The notes: generated from the sequence alone by a model not told the origin. A stretch of 53,548 nucleotides of DNA from Didymodactylos carnosus (GCA_905250885.1 CAJNOQ010000362.1:1-53548), one strand, 5' to 3'. Counted from the stretch's first letter, positions 25,208 to 37,900 are shown. A program made the numbers and translations.

Positions 25208-26731
25208 TTTTGTTGGGAAAAAAACAAACAAAAAAAATTCGAACTATTTTAATCGATTTTTTGTTGTTGTTGTTGTTGTCTATTTGTGTGTGTGTACGTG
25301 TACAATATTCAATTTTTTTTTTTAACTAATAGAAAAAATCAAACTGATGAAAGTAGTCGAGGATACATAATTCTTGATCTCTCTTGTTTTTCTTTAATGT
25401 TACATGCGTGTGAGCGCTTTTTTTTTCTTTTTCATCTTGTTCGCTGCTTATAATTTATATCTATTCTCTGTAAAAAAAAAAACTACTACTACTTGTACTC
25501 TTAATATTTTCTAGCCATTTTATGATGTACTTTTCTGCCTCCTTCCTAAATCATTGTTCATGTGAGTGTGTAACTAGGTCAATGAGAAATTAATTGACAT
25601 GAGTCCTGTCAACTATCTTAAAATTATGATTTTACTAGAGTACAGTAGTAGTCCTTTCTTCTATAATTATTAATGGCTAAATCTCTCTGCATTTAACTCA
25701 TACGGTTTTCATTTCATTCACTCATCAATATACCAACGTAATACCTGTTTTTTTCTTCTCAAAACTAAACCATTAATGGAACTTTTTCCTCTCCACTATT
25801 ACAAATAAGTGCAAAAGAATAATAATTTTTTGTGTGCGTTTTATAAAATATCTATTGCTCTCTTTTTCTCTCTATATATATATTTCGATGTATTTTACCC
25901 TGTTTGTTCTGTGTTCATAATTCTCTTTTTTTTAGTGCTAGATTCTCTTTAAATTTTTTTTGTCATGGTAGTCTCGAACGCGTTTGATTGTTGATCTTCA
26001 AAACAAATAATGAAAACAAAAAAAAAATAAATAAAGAAGCAGTGGATTTTCTATGTATGTTTATTTGTTTGTATTGTGTGCACCTCTATATTCTTTAGTA
26101 TCTTGGTTTATTACGTGCGTACGCATGTTTTTTTTCTGTTAAAAATGACGTTGGTTGAAGAAACAAAATACGTGTTTGATATAGCAAGCAGCATATATAT
26201 ATAAATATATATAAGCGAGTGAAAAGACTCTTTTTTTTTTGTGGTTTACTTAATTTTCTTTTTCTCTTTTTTTTGTTAATAAAAAAAGTCAATGAACACT
26301 AAAGAAATACAATTCTATACAGGTTAACACAAAGTGGAAAACAATATTCAAAGTTATCGACGTGTATGTATACCAAATTTCATCGTTTATTCGTGACAAA
26401 TTTTTAAATTTTTGTTTTCTTTCTACGTACTTTAGATTAAGTGAAATACTGTTGATTTGATTTGTTGATATTTTTATATATTGATAAAAGAAGGCATCTG
26501 TCACTATAATGAAAAACTGTTTTCTTTTATGAGTTATATTTTAGTTTACGCATCTCTTCGACTTTTAAACATCTGAACGCAAAATTAGTATGAATATAGT
26601 TCTACTTGAGTGATATTTACATTTAGTATCATAATCGTCGGACAAAAACATCATTGATTTGATTTGAACGTTTTTGTTATGTCTCCGCGTTAATGAGTAG
26701 TGTAAAATTCGAAGATTCTGTTAGTCTTATA
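25208..26731. other. 3' flank of the tau-family gene
   Basis: No gene seen. T-rich and TG-rich low-complexity sequence. A cluster of AATAAA-type signals near 26027-26037 is a candidate poly(A) signal about 820 nt after the stop. Nearer candidates are weak. Confidence 0.4.
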
Positions 26732-27201
26732 CTGAGATCAACGAAATATTATACCATGGATAGACATGTACCGCTTACAGTTATTAACTGATAACCGTTA
26801 ATAACCGGTCGAACGATTAACTATTGATTGGCACTTAAAGAGCATAAATGTATCGCATGCATTTTTCGCTGCTGTCCACAGATAAATGTCTTCGATGTAA
26901 GACTGACGAAATCAAACATTTGCGAAAAAGTTTTGGTTTGTTTATACTACAGTAAACATCCTAGTGCTTGTACTCAAGAGATATTTTATTGTTTTTGAAA
27001 ATAGTAGTAACAATAGGAGTTTATCAAAAATGTCTACTCTTTCACGCATTCTTATGTGCTGACAAATCAACGATATTATTCACATTTTGAGTCAGAAACA
27101 GCGGAATGAACATGTCAAACAGGTTTTAACAGTTAAGGTTATCGATTAATAACCGTAACCGGTACATGTCTATCCATGATATAATATTTCGTTGATCTCA
27201 G
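26732..27201. mobile_element. Foldback element of 470 bp
   Basis: Left terminus CTGAGATCAACGAAATATTA at 26732 is inverted at the right end (27182-27201). The match continues inward through ATGGATAGACATGTACCG and a run of GGTTAT/ATAACC words for roughly 75 bp. The middle has no coding capacity. No convincing target duplication was found. Confidence 0.8.
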
Positions 27202-27364
27202 CATCACACATACATAGTTGTTTTTAACTATGAGAAGTTCCAAAGGAGTCCTCTTCACATCATCGAGTTATATTTCCATATCTGTATTGATTATATTTGA
27301 CGTAGAAATATCATCATTTCATTATTAGAGAAATTACTTCCGGTTTTTTCTCACTTCAAAAAAG

Positions 27365-27685
27365 ATGCATCCGGTTATTGTGTATATTAGTGGTATTTTC
27401 ACCGAATATGGTCATTCTCGAACCGTAATTCACAAGAAATTGAGAAAAGAAACAGGAAGGAGTCCTGTGTCACGTCTCTACTTTTATGGTACTATTTCAT
27501 CGAGTCAAGTAAACGACAAGTTCTATATACGTTGTCAGTTTCACTTATGCTTGATAGATTCATTTTCTAAACTTCATGGTCGTAACAAACACGACTGGTA
27601 TAATTTATTCGTTATATATGAACTTATTAACTCTGAAACTAATGGTGAAAGCACGTCTACATCCAATCAGCCTACCGCGCAATAA
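27365..27685 (+). CDS. Hypothetical 106-aa frame
   Basis: An ATG-started frame without introns, lacking any motif I recognise: basic in the first half, with a polar tail rich in Thr/Ser. It sits between a foldback element and a decayed reading frame, so it may be part of mobile or degraded DNA rather than a host gene. Low confidence that it is expressed. Confidence 0.2.
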   Translation: MHPVIVYISGIFTEYGHSRTVIHKKLRKETGRSPVSRLYFYGTISSSQVNDKFYIRCQFHLCLIDSFSKLHGRNKHDWYNLFVIYELINSETNGESTSTSNQPTAQ

Positions 27686-28436
27686 TATCAGTTATTCTTG
27701 ATTTATATTTTATCTGTTTCTGCCGCTGCCGCTACGACTAAGTAGTACTATATTGATAGCATATTCCGTTGCCCTCGATCTGCACAATCGCCACTCTTAT
27801 GACTACCATCCGCTTTAATCACGGAGTTTAATGCGCACATATTGTTTGATTATCTCTTGGTCATTTCTAGTAATGACATCGTCTTCGACAAAATCAAACT
27901 ATTAACTTACGCCACTATGTATAATTTCATTCGACTTGTCCCTTCACAGTAGAATATTGCATGAGCATTCATATTTTTTTGAATGGTGTCTTTGTTTTCT
28001 CTATTCCATATGTGCACTCGAAAAATCAATGGTGTTATCAAAGTATTTGAATATTTATTATAGATGGGTCTTCTGACTCTATACTGCAATCCATTTTTTA
28101 ATTAAAGTAAAAGAAGGCCTTCTTACCCGTGGTTCTGCCTTTTCGAATGAAATTGAAGCTAGTAATGTCTAAAGTTGTATCAGGGACAGAATCATTCAAC
28201 CATGTTTCCGTGAGACCGAAAATGCTAGGAGTTCCTAAAGAAATATTTGTAAGTGTACATTATTTGTGTGTGCGAGTATGATGAGAAAGAATGCTAACAG
28301 TGTTATAAAAACAAACTTTGAAAGTTACAGTTGAAGAAATATGAGGAAAAGTAATAGAAGTCTATATATTTTTTCTTACTTTTAGTTCATAATGTATCGT
28401 GTTTGTTTGTTATTTCGATAATAAAGATTTTCATGT

Positions 28437-29310
28437 TCAGGCCATAATATAGACATTCGATGATTTGAAATGCAAGTCATCTGCATTTAACATTGACTTT
28501 TTCACACTCAAATCGAATGTCTTCCGAAATTTTCACTTGTCGCTAATTGATCAAGTTGTTGATTGTAATCAAGCATTGTTTGTTCAATGTTCGTTTGTAT
28601 TCCTGGATATATTCGCACGGGAATATGGAAAATGAACAATTTTGTCGTTGGATATTTCATTTTGATAGTTGTGACAAACGATTTCACTTTATCAATTATC
28701 TATTGTGACGATTCTGTTGATAGATTCCTGATACCGATTACAAATACAGCATTCGTTGTGTTATTCATAATACGATCGAAATGTTCATTATGAACCTGTT
28801 CATGGAATCTATCTATATCTGAATCTTTAGTTTTAATTTGACCATAATTATCGGCTGTTTTGATATAACCATTCCATAGTTCTTTTACTAAACTATTCTC
28901 GATAATAATGAATGTCTTTTTAGGCATTTTTGGTGCAATTGTACGAGGTTCTTGTTGACTCGAATTTGAACTACTCATATTGAATGAATTGTATGAATTT
29001 TGAGAAGATAAAACAGGTGCCTTGAGAAAATTAGCTGTTATTTTTGTATTATTGCCAATATTTGAATTCATTATCCAGATTATCGAAGAAAGGCTACGAA
29101 GAACATTAGCGAGAACTGTAGTCTGCGTTGCCATCTGTGAACTCTGTGATAAGGCATGTTGAACAAGTTCGTCATTTTCCTTATAGACTTCAATCGGTTG
29201 TTTCATATGATCAACATCTTTACTTTGGTTATTACGATTAATGGGCAATAGTTTCAGAATAAAAAACGCTGCTGTTATTGTGTTTTTTATCCTTACTTTA
29301 ATCAGCTGAT
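28437..29310 (-). pseudogene. Broken SGNH/GDSL-esterase-like reading frame, probably from a transposable element
   Basis: The minus-strand frame is open from about 29310 (no ATG at its head; first internal Met near 29205) to an in-frame TAG at 28700-28702. It continues in the same frame to a TGA at 28508-28510, then shifts frame and ends at 28437. Along it I see KTFIIIENSLVKELW, at the place where SGNH proteins have the GDS block, with Ser kept but G-D changed. VFVIGIRNL resembles the third block, KLFIFHIPVRIYPG a core strand, and DDLHF near the end the D-x-x-H block. An N-terminal part rich in Asn/Ser/Gln precedes it. Such esterase-like domains occur in ORF1 of CR1/L2-like retroelements, which is my best guess at origin. 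No reverse transcriptase follows. One nonsense and one frameshift mark it as non-functional. Confidence 0.5.
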
Positions 29311-30249
29311 AATCTTTTTTGCTCCGTTAGTTGTTGTTTGATTGTTATGTTTTCATTTTTCTACATTGGACTTTGGTGTGAGACGTAAGATGAACGTTAA
29401 GACTTTACTATATATCATGATATCCATATATTCTTCGACTCTAAGAGCTCGAAGTTTGAAGCGAATAACGATATGGTGGCAATATATTAGAACGATAAGT
29501 TCCCCATCAGATACAATCGTGCAATAAATTAACAGTTCTGAAAAGAAACTTTTAAGTTACGTTGACCAAAATGTTTATGTTTTTCGTTCTAATAACAAAA
29601 AAATGTTTCGCAGAATAGATGGACAAAAACAACATAACATACAACTAAACTTAAATGATCGATATAACATGGATGATTGAACAGACTTGTTTTACAGGTT
29701 CATATTTACATCTCGATTAAACTAACAGAAAAATAGTATAAGAGAAAAGAGAAAATTGTTAAAAATCAGTTTAATTGTTTAATTTTAAATTGAATTGTAA
29801 TGATGATATTTTCTATGGGTAAATCCACTATCTCACTAATTTGTGTACTATCGTCAAAATAAATATTTGTATCACCTGATTGAAATAAGCCATATTGTTG
29901 GTTTGAATTATTATCTAATTGAAATTTTCTTGAAATAAATTTTGAACGAATGTCGTTCATTTACACGTCTGAATCATATGGTATATTTCATTGAATAAAA
30001 TTCTATATCACATTTTAAATTTGATTTATCATAAATGAGATTAGTATTAAATTCATTTTTGATCAATATCATCAGCTATATCTTGCAATGTAAGATCATC
30101 ATTTCTCATAAACTCATTAAAAATATAGTTTAAATGAATTACCATCTTCGTCGAATAATAAACATCTAATATCACATAATACGTTTCCATGTTAATTTAC
30201 TTGAGAAACAAAATTGAATTGAACGGTTGTCATCTTTACGAAGAGAAAC

Positions 30250-30395
30250 GAGAGCTGTCCAAACATGAAATTTATTCAGTGAGTCAGACTGCCTTTACAC
30301 CGCACATCTCTAACTTACTTCTCATAGTGTCAGTTTCTCTACTACAAACGCATCCTCACCATACCAAAAAGCCAGTTCTCTACAGTGCTTGTAAC
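30250..30395 (+). repeat. Dispersed repeat, copy 1 (pairs with 34484-34622)
   Basis: About 145 bp beginning GAGCTGTCCAAACATGAAAT. It matches 34484-34622 in the same orientation with roughly 85-90 percent identity by eye and a small deletion. Both copies lie close to foldback elements. It does not look coding. Confidence 0.75.
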
Positions 30396-30678
30396 GCTGT
30401 TTCACATTCTAATCTTCTGACTTTCCGACCTTTCCATTCGTTCGTCTCCATATCCTCTGATTATCTCATATAATCCTCTGATTTTTGACTTTCTGATCAT
30501 TTTTGCCTTTTGCTGTTTCAATTATTTCACATTGTGGTTGTCTTATCTAGTACTGCTCATCAATTTTTTCAATCATTTCAGAAAACTCAAAATATCAGAA
30601 AGTTTTGTAAAACAGGAAATGTGAGAGTATCATACAAGGAGGGACTGAGAATGTCAGAAAACTATGTAACTCACCAGG

Positions 30679-31251
30679 GGACCTCGCGAACTTTCACATC
30701 GCTTTTTCAGCCGAACCTAGTGGATTGTAGGTTATCAACTACGCTGAATTCGAATATCATAGTGATAGCTGCCAAAGAGCCTTCCGAGAGCTGTTTTCTG
30801 GAAAACCAGTTTTTCAAAAACTCTAAAAAGTAATCAAAACCTTTCTTAATGAGGCATAATTGTAATCTGCAAATTCCTGATTAAAATGAGACATCTCCCA
30901 GCTATATATACATGACCTTTCTTTGCAAAGTTAGAGAATTTACAAGAAAAGCCCTAAATTAATTTCTTATTTCCGTATCTTTGAGCATCTAGGGCTTTTC
31001 TTGTAAATGCCATAACTTTGCAAAGAAAGGTCATGTAGAGCTGGGAGATATCTCATTTTAATCAGAAATTTGTGGGCTACAACTATGCCTTAAGAAAGGT
31101 TTTAGTTATTCTTGAAAAACTGTTTTTCCAGAAAAACAGCTCTCTGAAGGTCTCTTGAGAGCTACCACTATGATATTCGAAGTCAACATAGTTGATAACC
31201 TATAACCCACTAAGTTTGACTGGAAAAGCGATGTGACAGTTCGCGAGGTCC
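30679..31251. mobile_element. Long perfect-like foldback element, about 570 bp
   Basis: The left end GGACCTCGCGAAC is inverted at 31240-31251, and the whole of 30679-30955 is matched inverted by 30985-31251. The turn is near 30965 (TCTTATTTCCG). Inner block GGGCTTTTCTTGTAAAT / TTTACAAGAAAAGCCC pairs tightly. No spacer gene. It lies inside the decayed minus-strand gene, so it probably inserted into it. Confidence 0.85.
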
Positions 31252-32663
31252 TCTCGTCAGTACATATCGTTCGACTCTTGGAACATAGTTCTAAGCGTAA
31301 AATGTCTCTCGTAATAAATTCTGTACTTGCACATCTTTGAGACAAAGAGTTACATATAGATGAGAATTGAACGTATCAATTTTAAAATTGATTGTTGCTG
31401 ATTCATTATCAGATTTAATAGGTGAATAAAGTTGTGTAACATTTGATGATATAAAATCCTTTAAATAAATTAAATTGTGTTCTAATAAAATATTAAATAA
31501 TTGCTTGATATTTTTCTACTTTTACGTAATGTCATAATCGTTTTTTTATCATTAAATTGTTCTCAATCGAAACATTGCATATTTTTCTATTATTCAAAAG
31601 ATAAAATTGTGTTTTATTCAATTGATTGTACGTTAAACTTATTGTCGATTATCTCCATTGTATCGATGGCCGTCAAATAATAAGAATTGACATTTTCAAT
31701 TGTAAAATGTTGACATGCAAGTTGTACTATAATTTTCATTGTCAAATTTTGATCATGTATTGGTATTTGTGTATAATATTTATTATTGTACGTTTAAATC
31801 GTTATTTTTGAACAACTTTTTAAATTCAATATACCATTTAATAATTTAAATATAGATAATGATTGATTAAGATCAGTTATAATTTCATCACTTTGTTCAT
31901 TCGTTTTCATTACAATAACAAATCGAAATTTGATATGTGACAAAATTTGAACACATCAACTGAATTAAAAATATTTTGTAAAAGAGATGAAGGAAATACA
32001 TTGAATTTATATATTTCTGATGAATTATATTCAAAATATATTTCAATTAACTCATTTGTTCATAGAGCATCCAAATCAAACGAGTCCTTTTAAACTATAA
32101 TTATTTCATTTTTAATCATAGTTAAATATAGATAATATTGTATGATTATCTTTTTTATAGGTATAATTTTTAAATTATTATGATCACACCATAAATAATA
32201 GTTAATTGTTTGTGCAATAGTTAATTTTGACCATGATCAAATTTGCTGCCATTTTATAAAAATATATGTAATGATAAAGTAAGCTGACATCGATCACATT
32301 CATTTGTTTGTTCATGATTTATTATTTCAAATAAATAAAAATCTTTATTTTCATTATTTTCATGGTAAATTGTACCAATAGTACTATCAACTAAATATTT
32401 TTCAAATTGATCTGCTATTAGTAATGATTGATCAATGTTCATGTCCTATTTAATTCGCGTACTAATAGATTGAATGTTTGTCTTATTTTTTGCTATATAA
32501 CAAATTGTTCGATTATTGTTGTCATTTAATCAATGTATATGAGTATTTTTGAATTCATTAGACACACAACAACAATCTTTCTGCCTGATAATAGTAGAAA
32601 AATACACATTTCACTTTTGCAGTTTTCTGCAAAAGTAAACGGTGCACCATCTGTGCATCTTTT

Positions 32664-32903
32664 GTAGGACGATTGAGAATGTGCAATCGCCGTCCCTTAC
32701 AGATATCGAGCGTCATCCGACTATTACTTGCCGTACAGTGAGGACTAATGTAACACGTTGGTACTATAATCACAGTATACTTCTGTCTAAAAGTATTAAA
32801 TTGTACCACCATGTTACATTAGTCGTCACTATACGACAAGTAATAGTCAGATGTCGCTCGATACCTGTAAGGCACGACGATTGCACATTCTCAATCGTTC
32901 TAC
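32664..32903. mobile_element. Foldback element, about 240 bp
   Basis: GTAGGACGATTGAGAATGTG at 32664 is inverted at 32884-32903 with one or two differences. Pairing continues inward for about 100 bp (ACTATTACTTGCCGTA, GACTAATGTAACA) to a short loop near 32785. No coding potential. Confidence 0.82.
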
Positions 32904-33785
32904 GTTCGTAGTTAACACTTTTATGACCGTAAACCATTTAGTCATTGAAGGGATTAAAGCGTCGCGAACTGTCGTCTGCACAGCTTCATTTCGAATCAAG
33001 ATGATGCCTCTTGCTAGGAGCGGCAATCTCTTTGGAATCTAAAAGGGTTGTGTAGCATTCTGGTAAAAACACAGAGAAAATGGTAGATCCTGAAGCCATT
33101 CATATTCCACACTGTAAACTGGTTGTCAGCCACTGAAAGATACAGAAAGATAGTTGGATACTTTCAATGATGCCTATCGGCGACTTATACATCAAAATAT
33201 CGCGTCAAGATGGCATTAATGATTGCGAATGGTAAGACGGTGTGTGCCCAGTTGACAACTCTTGTCAAGTTGTTCAGCTTCATCGATTACAATGTTCTTC
33301 TACTGCATTGTCCTGTCAAAAAATAAATTGATATTATCCTACGAAGATAGAAGCTGGACTGGAAACTTTTTTACCAAAATGTTTTATCCTTGAAATTTAA
33401 TCCCTTCTTAGCCATAAATGACACCTTTCAAATATCGCCCTAGAGAAAATCTTGTTGTCTTTGTACTTGAGGTACTCAATGAAATTTAAGATTAACCAGC
33501 TATCGTACGAGAAATCCAATGGTTTATTCAGAAAGTTCAACGTTTTGTCACAAAATGTGATAGACACTAATCTAATACATATTGTATATATGAAGAAATT
33601 TTGAAAAAAGCGCTAGTGTGGAAACTATCATGCCTCTCAGGGTTTCAAGTGATGATATTCACTGCAATTAGCGAAAAAGTTTCTAATGAATTTCGAGTTT
33701 TTACAAAACTTCGGATCAAAACAGGTAGGACTTTCAATCGCACTATGTATGTTCATTAAGTATCTTAATATACACGACGTCCTAT

Positions 33786-34051
33786 CCGTTTCAAAATAGA
33801 ATAGACTCGGTTGCTTTTTGAATAGCTCAGAACGTTACTAACTAGTGAGTTCGGGTCTTCGCTGTTGAAAAGAGAACATCTGGGAGAAGGTACCTTCTGA
33901 AAATCCCTCAAAGATCTTGGCAAGTCCAATGATTATCACATGTCTGGATGCCCTCAGATGTTTTCTATTCAACGACGAAGACCCGAATTCACTAGCTAAT
34001 AACGCCCTGACCTATTCAAAACGCAACCGAGTTCATTCTATTTTGAAATGG
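33786..34051. mobile_element. Foldback element, about 266 bp
   Basis: CCGTTTCAAAATAGAATAGA at 33786 is inverted at 34032-34051. Arms of roughly 100 bp share CTCGGTTGC, GAATTCGGGTCTTCG-type and AACATCTG words. The loop is at about 33890-33950. Non-coding. Confidence 0.8.
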
Positions 34052-34483
34052 ATGTACCACTTTATTATGTATACTTCTAGCTTACTATTGCAAACCAAGA
34101 GCAAAAACAAACATCTTTTTCCACCGTGAGAAAACCTTCCCTCCACCTTTTACATGCAGTCACATTGCTTGTCATACACATACATTCCACAATCACAAAT
34201 TTATAAAGACTGTCAATTTTAAACTCCACTATATATGAGTGATCTCGAAAAAGTATTTTGCTTAGAGAAAGAGTTTTTATAACGTTCACGATGGGTTCAT
34301 GACAAATGAGAAACAAATAATTGAGCAAGCTTTACAAATTGTTGCTAAGCGGTTCAGGAAGCCTGAAATTGAGGAGAATATATATCGAATTTGTGGCACA
34401 TCTGGATATTTTTGAAAGGGTGTAGCATGGGGACGGTCAAAACTTGAATATAATCCTCTCTACAATGGGAAACACGGTTTGCT

Positions 34484-34622
34484 GAAGAGCTGTCCAAACA
34501 TGAAATTTATTCAGACTGCCTTATACACTGCACATTTCTTACTCACTTCTCATACTGTCAGTTTCTCTACTGCAAACGCATCCTCACTATACCAAAAATT
34601 CAGTTCCCTACAGTGCTTGAAA
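34484..34622 (+). repeat. Dispersed repeat, copy 2 (pairs with 30250-30395)
   Basis: Direct-orientation partner of the repeat near 30250. It shares CTTCTCATA(C/G)TGTCAGTTTC and CAAACGCATCCTCAC and lacks about 8 bp present in copy 1. It ends some 300 bp upstream of the Asteroid-like gene. Confidence 0.75.
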
Positions 34623-34933
34623 TGCTTGATGATAGAACGCTGCGATGATAGAAAAATATGTGATTCATTCACTGATGACTAGTGTTATTTCGCAATAATT
34701 TACAGACATGCCAGAAAGTTCTTTTTAATAAAGAATGAACTACATTTTTTTCTCGTAATACGCTGTTTGTATAGTAGTGAAAAGTTAAAAAAAACCCACA
34801 ATTAACTGCATAACTGCCGGCTGGAAAAAATTTCCTTACTATTAGAATATTGAGTCTGGTTCAAAAACAGATCCTATATAAATCATACATCGATTTCTTA
34901 AAAATTCGCTTTATTTGAAATAAAAACTGTTTA

Positions 34934-36971
34934 ATGGGTATACCGTACTTTAATAAGTTTATTTTTAAACATTATTCAACATCACTTTTTACTCCGATTA
35001 CATTAAAAACAACTGACAATGTAATCATAGATGGTAACAGTTTATGTTACGATATTTTGTCAAAAGTCCGTAAATGTTCTCCATTTGCGTACAATAAATA
35101 TTATAAGCAAATTTTTAAATACTTGAAAACATTCAAGGATAAATGCCAAAATGTTGGCGTTGTATTCGATGGAGTATACAGAAAAGAATTTAATACAAAC
35201 CAAGCTTATTCTGATAATGATACACAACAAATGCCACTATTACTTCAACATACTATGATTAATGTATTAGAAAAACTAGAGATACGATATAGATCAGCTG
35301 CAAAAGAAGCCGATCCACTTTGCGTACACTTAGCCAATAAATTAAATGCATATGTTATTGGATTTGATAGTGATTATTACTGTTATCATATAGGTAAAGG
35401 ATACATACCATTAAAATACTTAGATTTTACGACATTATCTGGTCAACTTTATTGTTACAAAACATTACTAAATGTTTATAAGGGTCTAACTATGAGATGT
35501 TTAGCGTTACTTCCAGTTATTATGTGTTCAGTCGGTTATGATATAGATAATCAACAAGCATTAGGATTATATTTAAAAGACAACGTACATATAGAGAAAA
35601 AAACAAAGAAAAAGTATAATGAATGGTTAACAGGAATAAACGATGGCGATTTAAAAGAGATAGAAATCTTGACCAATATTTGGTATCTACTCCATTGGTT
35701 AAAAACTATTCCAAATCAAAGTGATTGTGATTCAACAACAATCATAAATAAGTTCATCATTAATAATCCGTCACTATTCAATTTATTTTGGCATAAACAA
35801 ACGATTGACAACACAATTAAACAAAATAAAATTGTAAACTTAGCTAACATGTTTCTTAATCCATCAGATATTAAGAATTATGGAACAAAATATGAAAATC
35901 AAATTCCATCGTATATAATGAAACTATTTTTACATGGTCGTCTAGATTCATCAGTTATACAACTACTCATGTACCGACACTTCACATGTCAATACAATCA
36001 GAATAAAGAACATCAACATATACTGTTACCATTATTTTCAATGTTATTGAACTATTTGCATCAACGACCACGCATAGATTGTGTTCAATTTATTTATACG
36101 GATGTTATCAATAACGTGAAAATGAATTATGAAATGGAAAACTGTGGAGAAGATCTATTTGAAAAAAGAAAGAAAAAATCTTCCGAAAAGTTACTTTACG
36201 TTTATCGATGTCTGATTTCTCCTGATGATAACAGAGAAGATATTAAAAACAAATTATTGAATAATAATTTTATACATGACGATCATCGTCTTTGGTTATT
36301 ACTTATGCGTTATTGGTACAAAACGAAAACAGAAACAAAAATAAGCAATCATATTTATTTGTTTGGCTTTATTCTATCATATTTAACACTGAATTTCCTT
36401 GATACATTTGATAGTAAGTGTAAATATTTATATTTGTAGTATATTATTTGTGATACAAAGGCTATTCTAAATTTCTGAAAATTTTTTGAAGAAATACTAT
36501 AATAACGTAATATTTTCTTAATTAGTTAGAAAATAAATAAACTACTTACAATATTGTGTTATTTTTATTTCTTTTGTAGATGATGACGTTAAGGAAGATT
36601 TAATGATTAAAGAACCACTACTTCAATATTCAATTAATTCGTTTCGTAAATTATCAGAGTCCAAATGGAGACAAATTCAATGTAAAATTCCAGATATTGA
36701 TTGGATTAAAAATGAGGAATTTAACAATCAAATTTATTATGTTGAGCAAATATATAAAAATATCTTGTTAGTACGTCAAGTACATCTCCATTGTAAATCA
36801 AAAGAATTTAAACTTGTACCAGCAAATTTTTTATCAAATATTATATTTGCATTTCATGCCGATACAAACAAAAATGTCAAACAGATATGGAAAGAAATGG
36901 CTAATATATTAAATAACAACCCTTATCTTATGCAATTAACAAAAGAAATGTATCAATTTATAACTGTTTAA
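34934..36971 (+). CDS. Asteroid/ASTE1-like XPG-fold nuclease (two exons, 623 aa)
   Basis: Exons 34934-36413 and 36580-36971 with a 166-bp GT-AG intron; 624 codons with the stop. The protein starts MGIPYFNKF, as FEN1/XPG-family enzymes start with MGI. XPG-N features are IIDGNS (D33) and VVFDG (D79). The XPG-I part has KEAD (E125, D127) and GFDSD (D145, D147). These match the order of the metal-binding acids of the family, so the active site could be intact. The remaining 450 residues resemble the long, weakly conserved C-terminal part of Asteroid proteins (human ASTE1 is about 680 aa). ASTE1 has been reported as a structure-specific DNA endonuclease in double-strand-break processing; in this organism the role is inferred. 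A poly(A) signal follows 62 nt after the stop. Confidence 0.82.
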
Positions 36972-37032
36972 ATTTAGTTTGTTTTAATTGTACGGCATTT
37001 TATTGTGTATAAACTAGAACTAGAACTTTTGT

Positions 37033-37038
37033 AATAAA
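37033..37038 (+). terminator. Poly(A) signal AATAAA of the Asteroid-like gene
   Basis: Perfect AATAAA 62 nt after the stop codon, followed by a T/G-containing stretch. This fits a compact 3' UTR. Confidence 0.55.
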
Positions 37039-37474
37039 GTAACTAAGATTTTTGTACTTGTACTGCTTACTTAAGTGATCTTCCCTCCCCCTAGCCCATT
37101 TTGACTCCGGTAGATCAGAAAACAACACCAAAGTAATAATAAGACTAAATTTAGTTCAAAATAGCGAAAAAATCTCCATTATCTCTCTTTTTCTCCAAGA
37201 TCATAGATTCTGTCGACATAACCACAGATAAATGCATTTATAGAAAAATTTAGTCATCATAAGTTAGTAGCACACCTGTAAAACCATTGTAATTTCTATG
37301 TACTTTTCGCGCGTTCTGTACAAGTTTAAGTACGATTTTTTGTAACTTGGTTAATAATATTCAGATTTTTAGGTAACCATGGAAGAAAAAAGAACAAACA
37401 AGTGAGACTGAATCATTTCTTCCATTTTCTTGTGTAGCCATCTAGTTTGGCTTTTTGTCAACAAACGCACAATT

Positions 37475-37900
37475 TTAGCTTTTATAATTTCCATTAGCCA
37501 CAATACATTCTTCGGAAACATTGATCTGGCAAGTGTCACTATAATCGTTTTCTTCATGACCATGTCCGAGATTATGTAACATTTCATGCACAATTATGCC
37601 GGCCCAAATTTCAGGACCTGATACGTCCTTACCCGGTGCTCCTAGACAATAACGATTTAATTTCACGTTGAATTCGCCCTCAGTTTGAAACTGTCTACCG
37701 TTAGAGATAAACGACAGTGGAACTAATCCTTTGCCTCTTGTTTCTGATTCTTGATAAAACGGAATGATTTGAATAATCAGAAATGAATCCGACGTTCCTC
37801 GCACACGAAGGCACATTAGCTGGTATCGCAGCAGATCATAGATGTCCAAGTTAGGCACGCACCAAACCGATAGTTCGGTGACCGAACGGTTTGCTATTCA
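37475..37900 (-). pseudogene. Metzincin-type zinc metalloprotease remnant
   Basis: The minus-strand frame is open from about 37900 down to a stop at 37475 without a usable ATG at its head. It contains the extended zinc motif HEMLHNLGHGH (H-E-x-x-H-x-x-G-H), preceded by IWAGIIV and followed by NDYSDTCQINV. This is enough to assign a metzincin-like peptidase domain with all three histidines kept. The missing N-terminus (signal peptide and the first half of the domain) has a stop codon just upstream and no obvious upstream exon, so a truncated gene copy is more likely than an intact gene. An upstream exon beyond the elements at 38.6-39.1 kb cannot be ruled out. Confidence 0.6.

Larger units (their letters stand above)
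29766..32442 (-). pseudogene. Decayed unidentified protein-coding gene split by a foldback element
   Basis: Several minus-strand blocks translate sensibly but in different frames with stops between them: 32442-32254 (ADQFEKYLVDSTIGTIYHEN and on), about 32230-32115 (INYYLWCDHNNLKI), about 31510-31343 (LLEHNLIYLKDFISSNV), about 30183-30120 (CLLFDEDGNSFKLYF) and 29960-29766. The blocks are collinear, so one original gene seems likely. The foldback unit at 30679-31251 sits in the middle. I do not recognise the family. The composition is Asn/Ile-rich like other AT-driven genes here. Confidence 0.45.

Noticed and set aside
31106..31345. 79-codon minus-strand frame, and its mirror at 30510-30833
   Set aside because: Both translate the arms of the foldback element at 30679-31251; their similarity comes from the inverted repeat.
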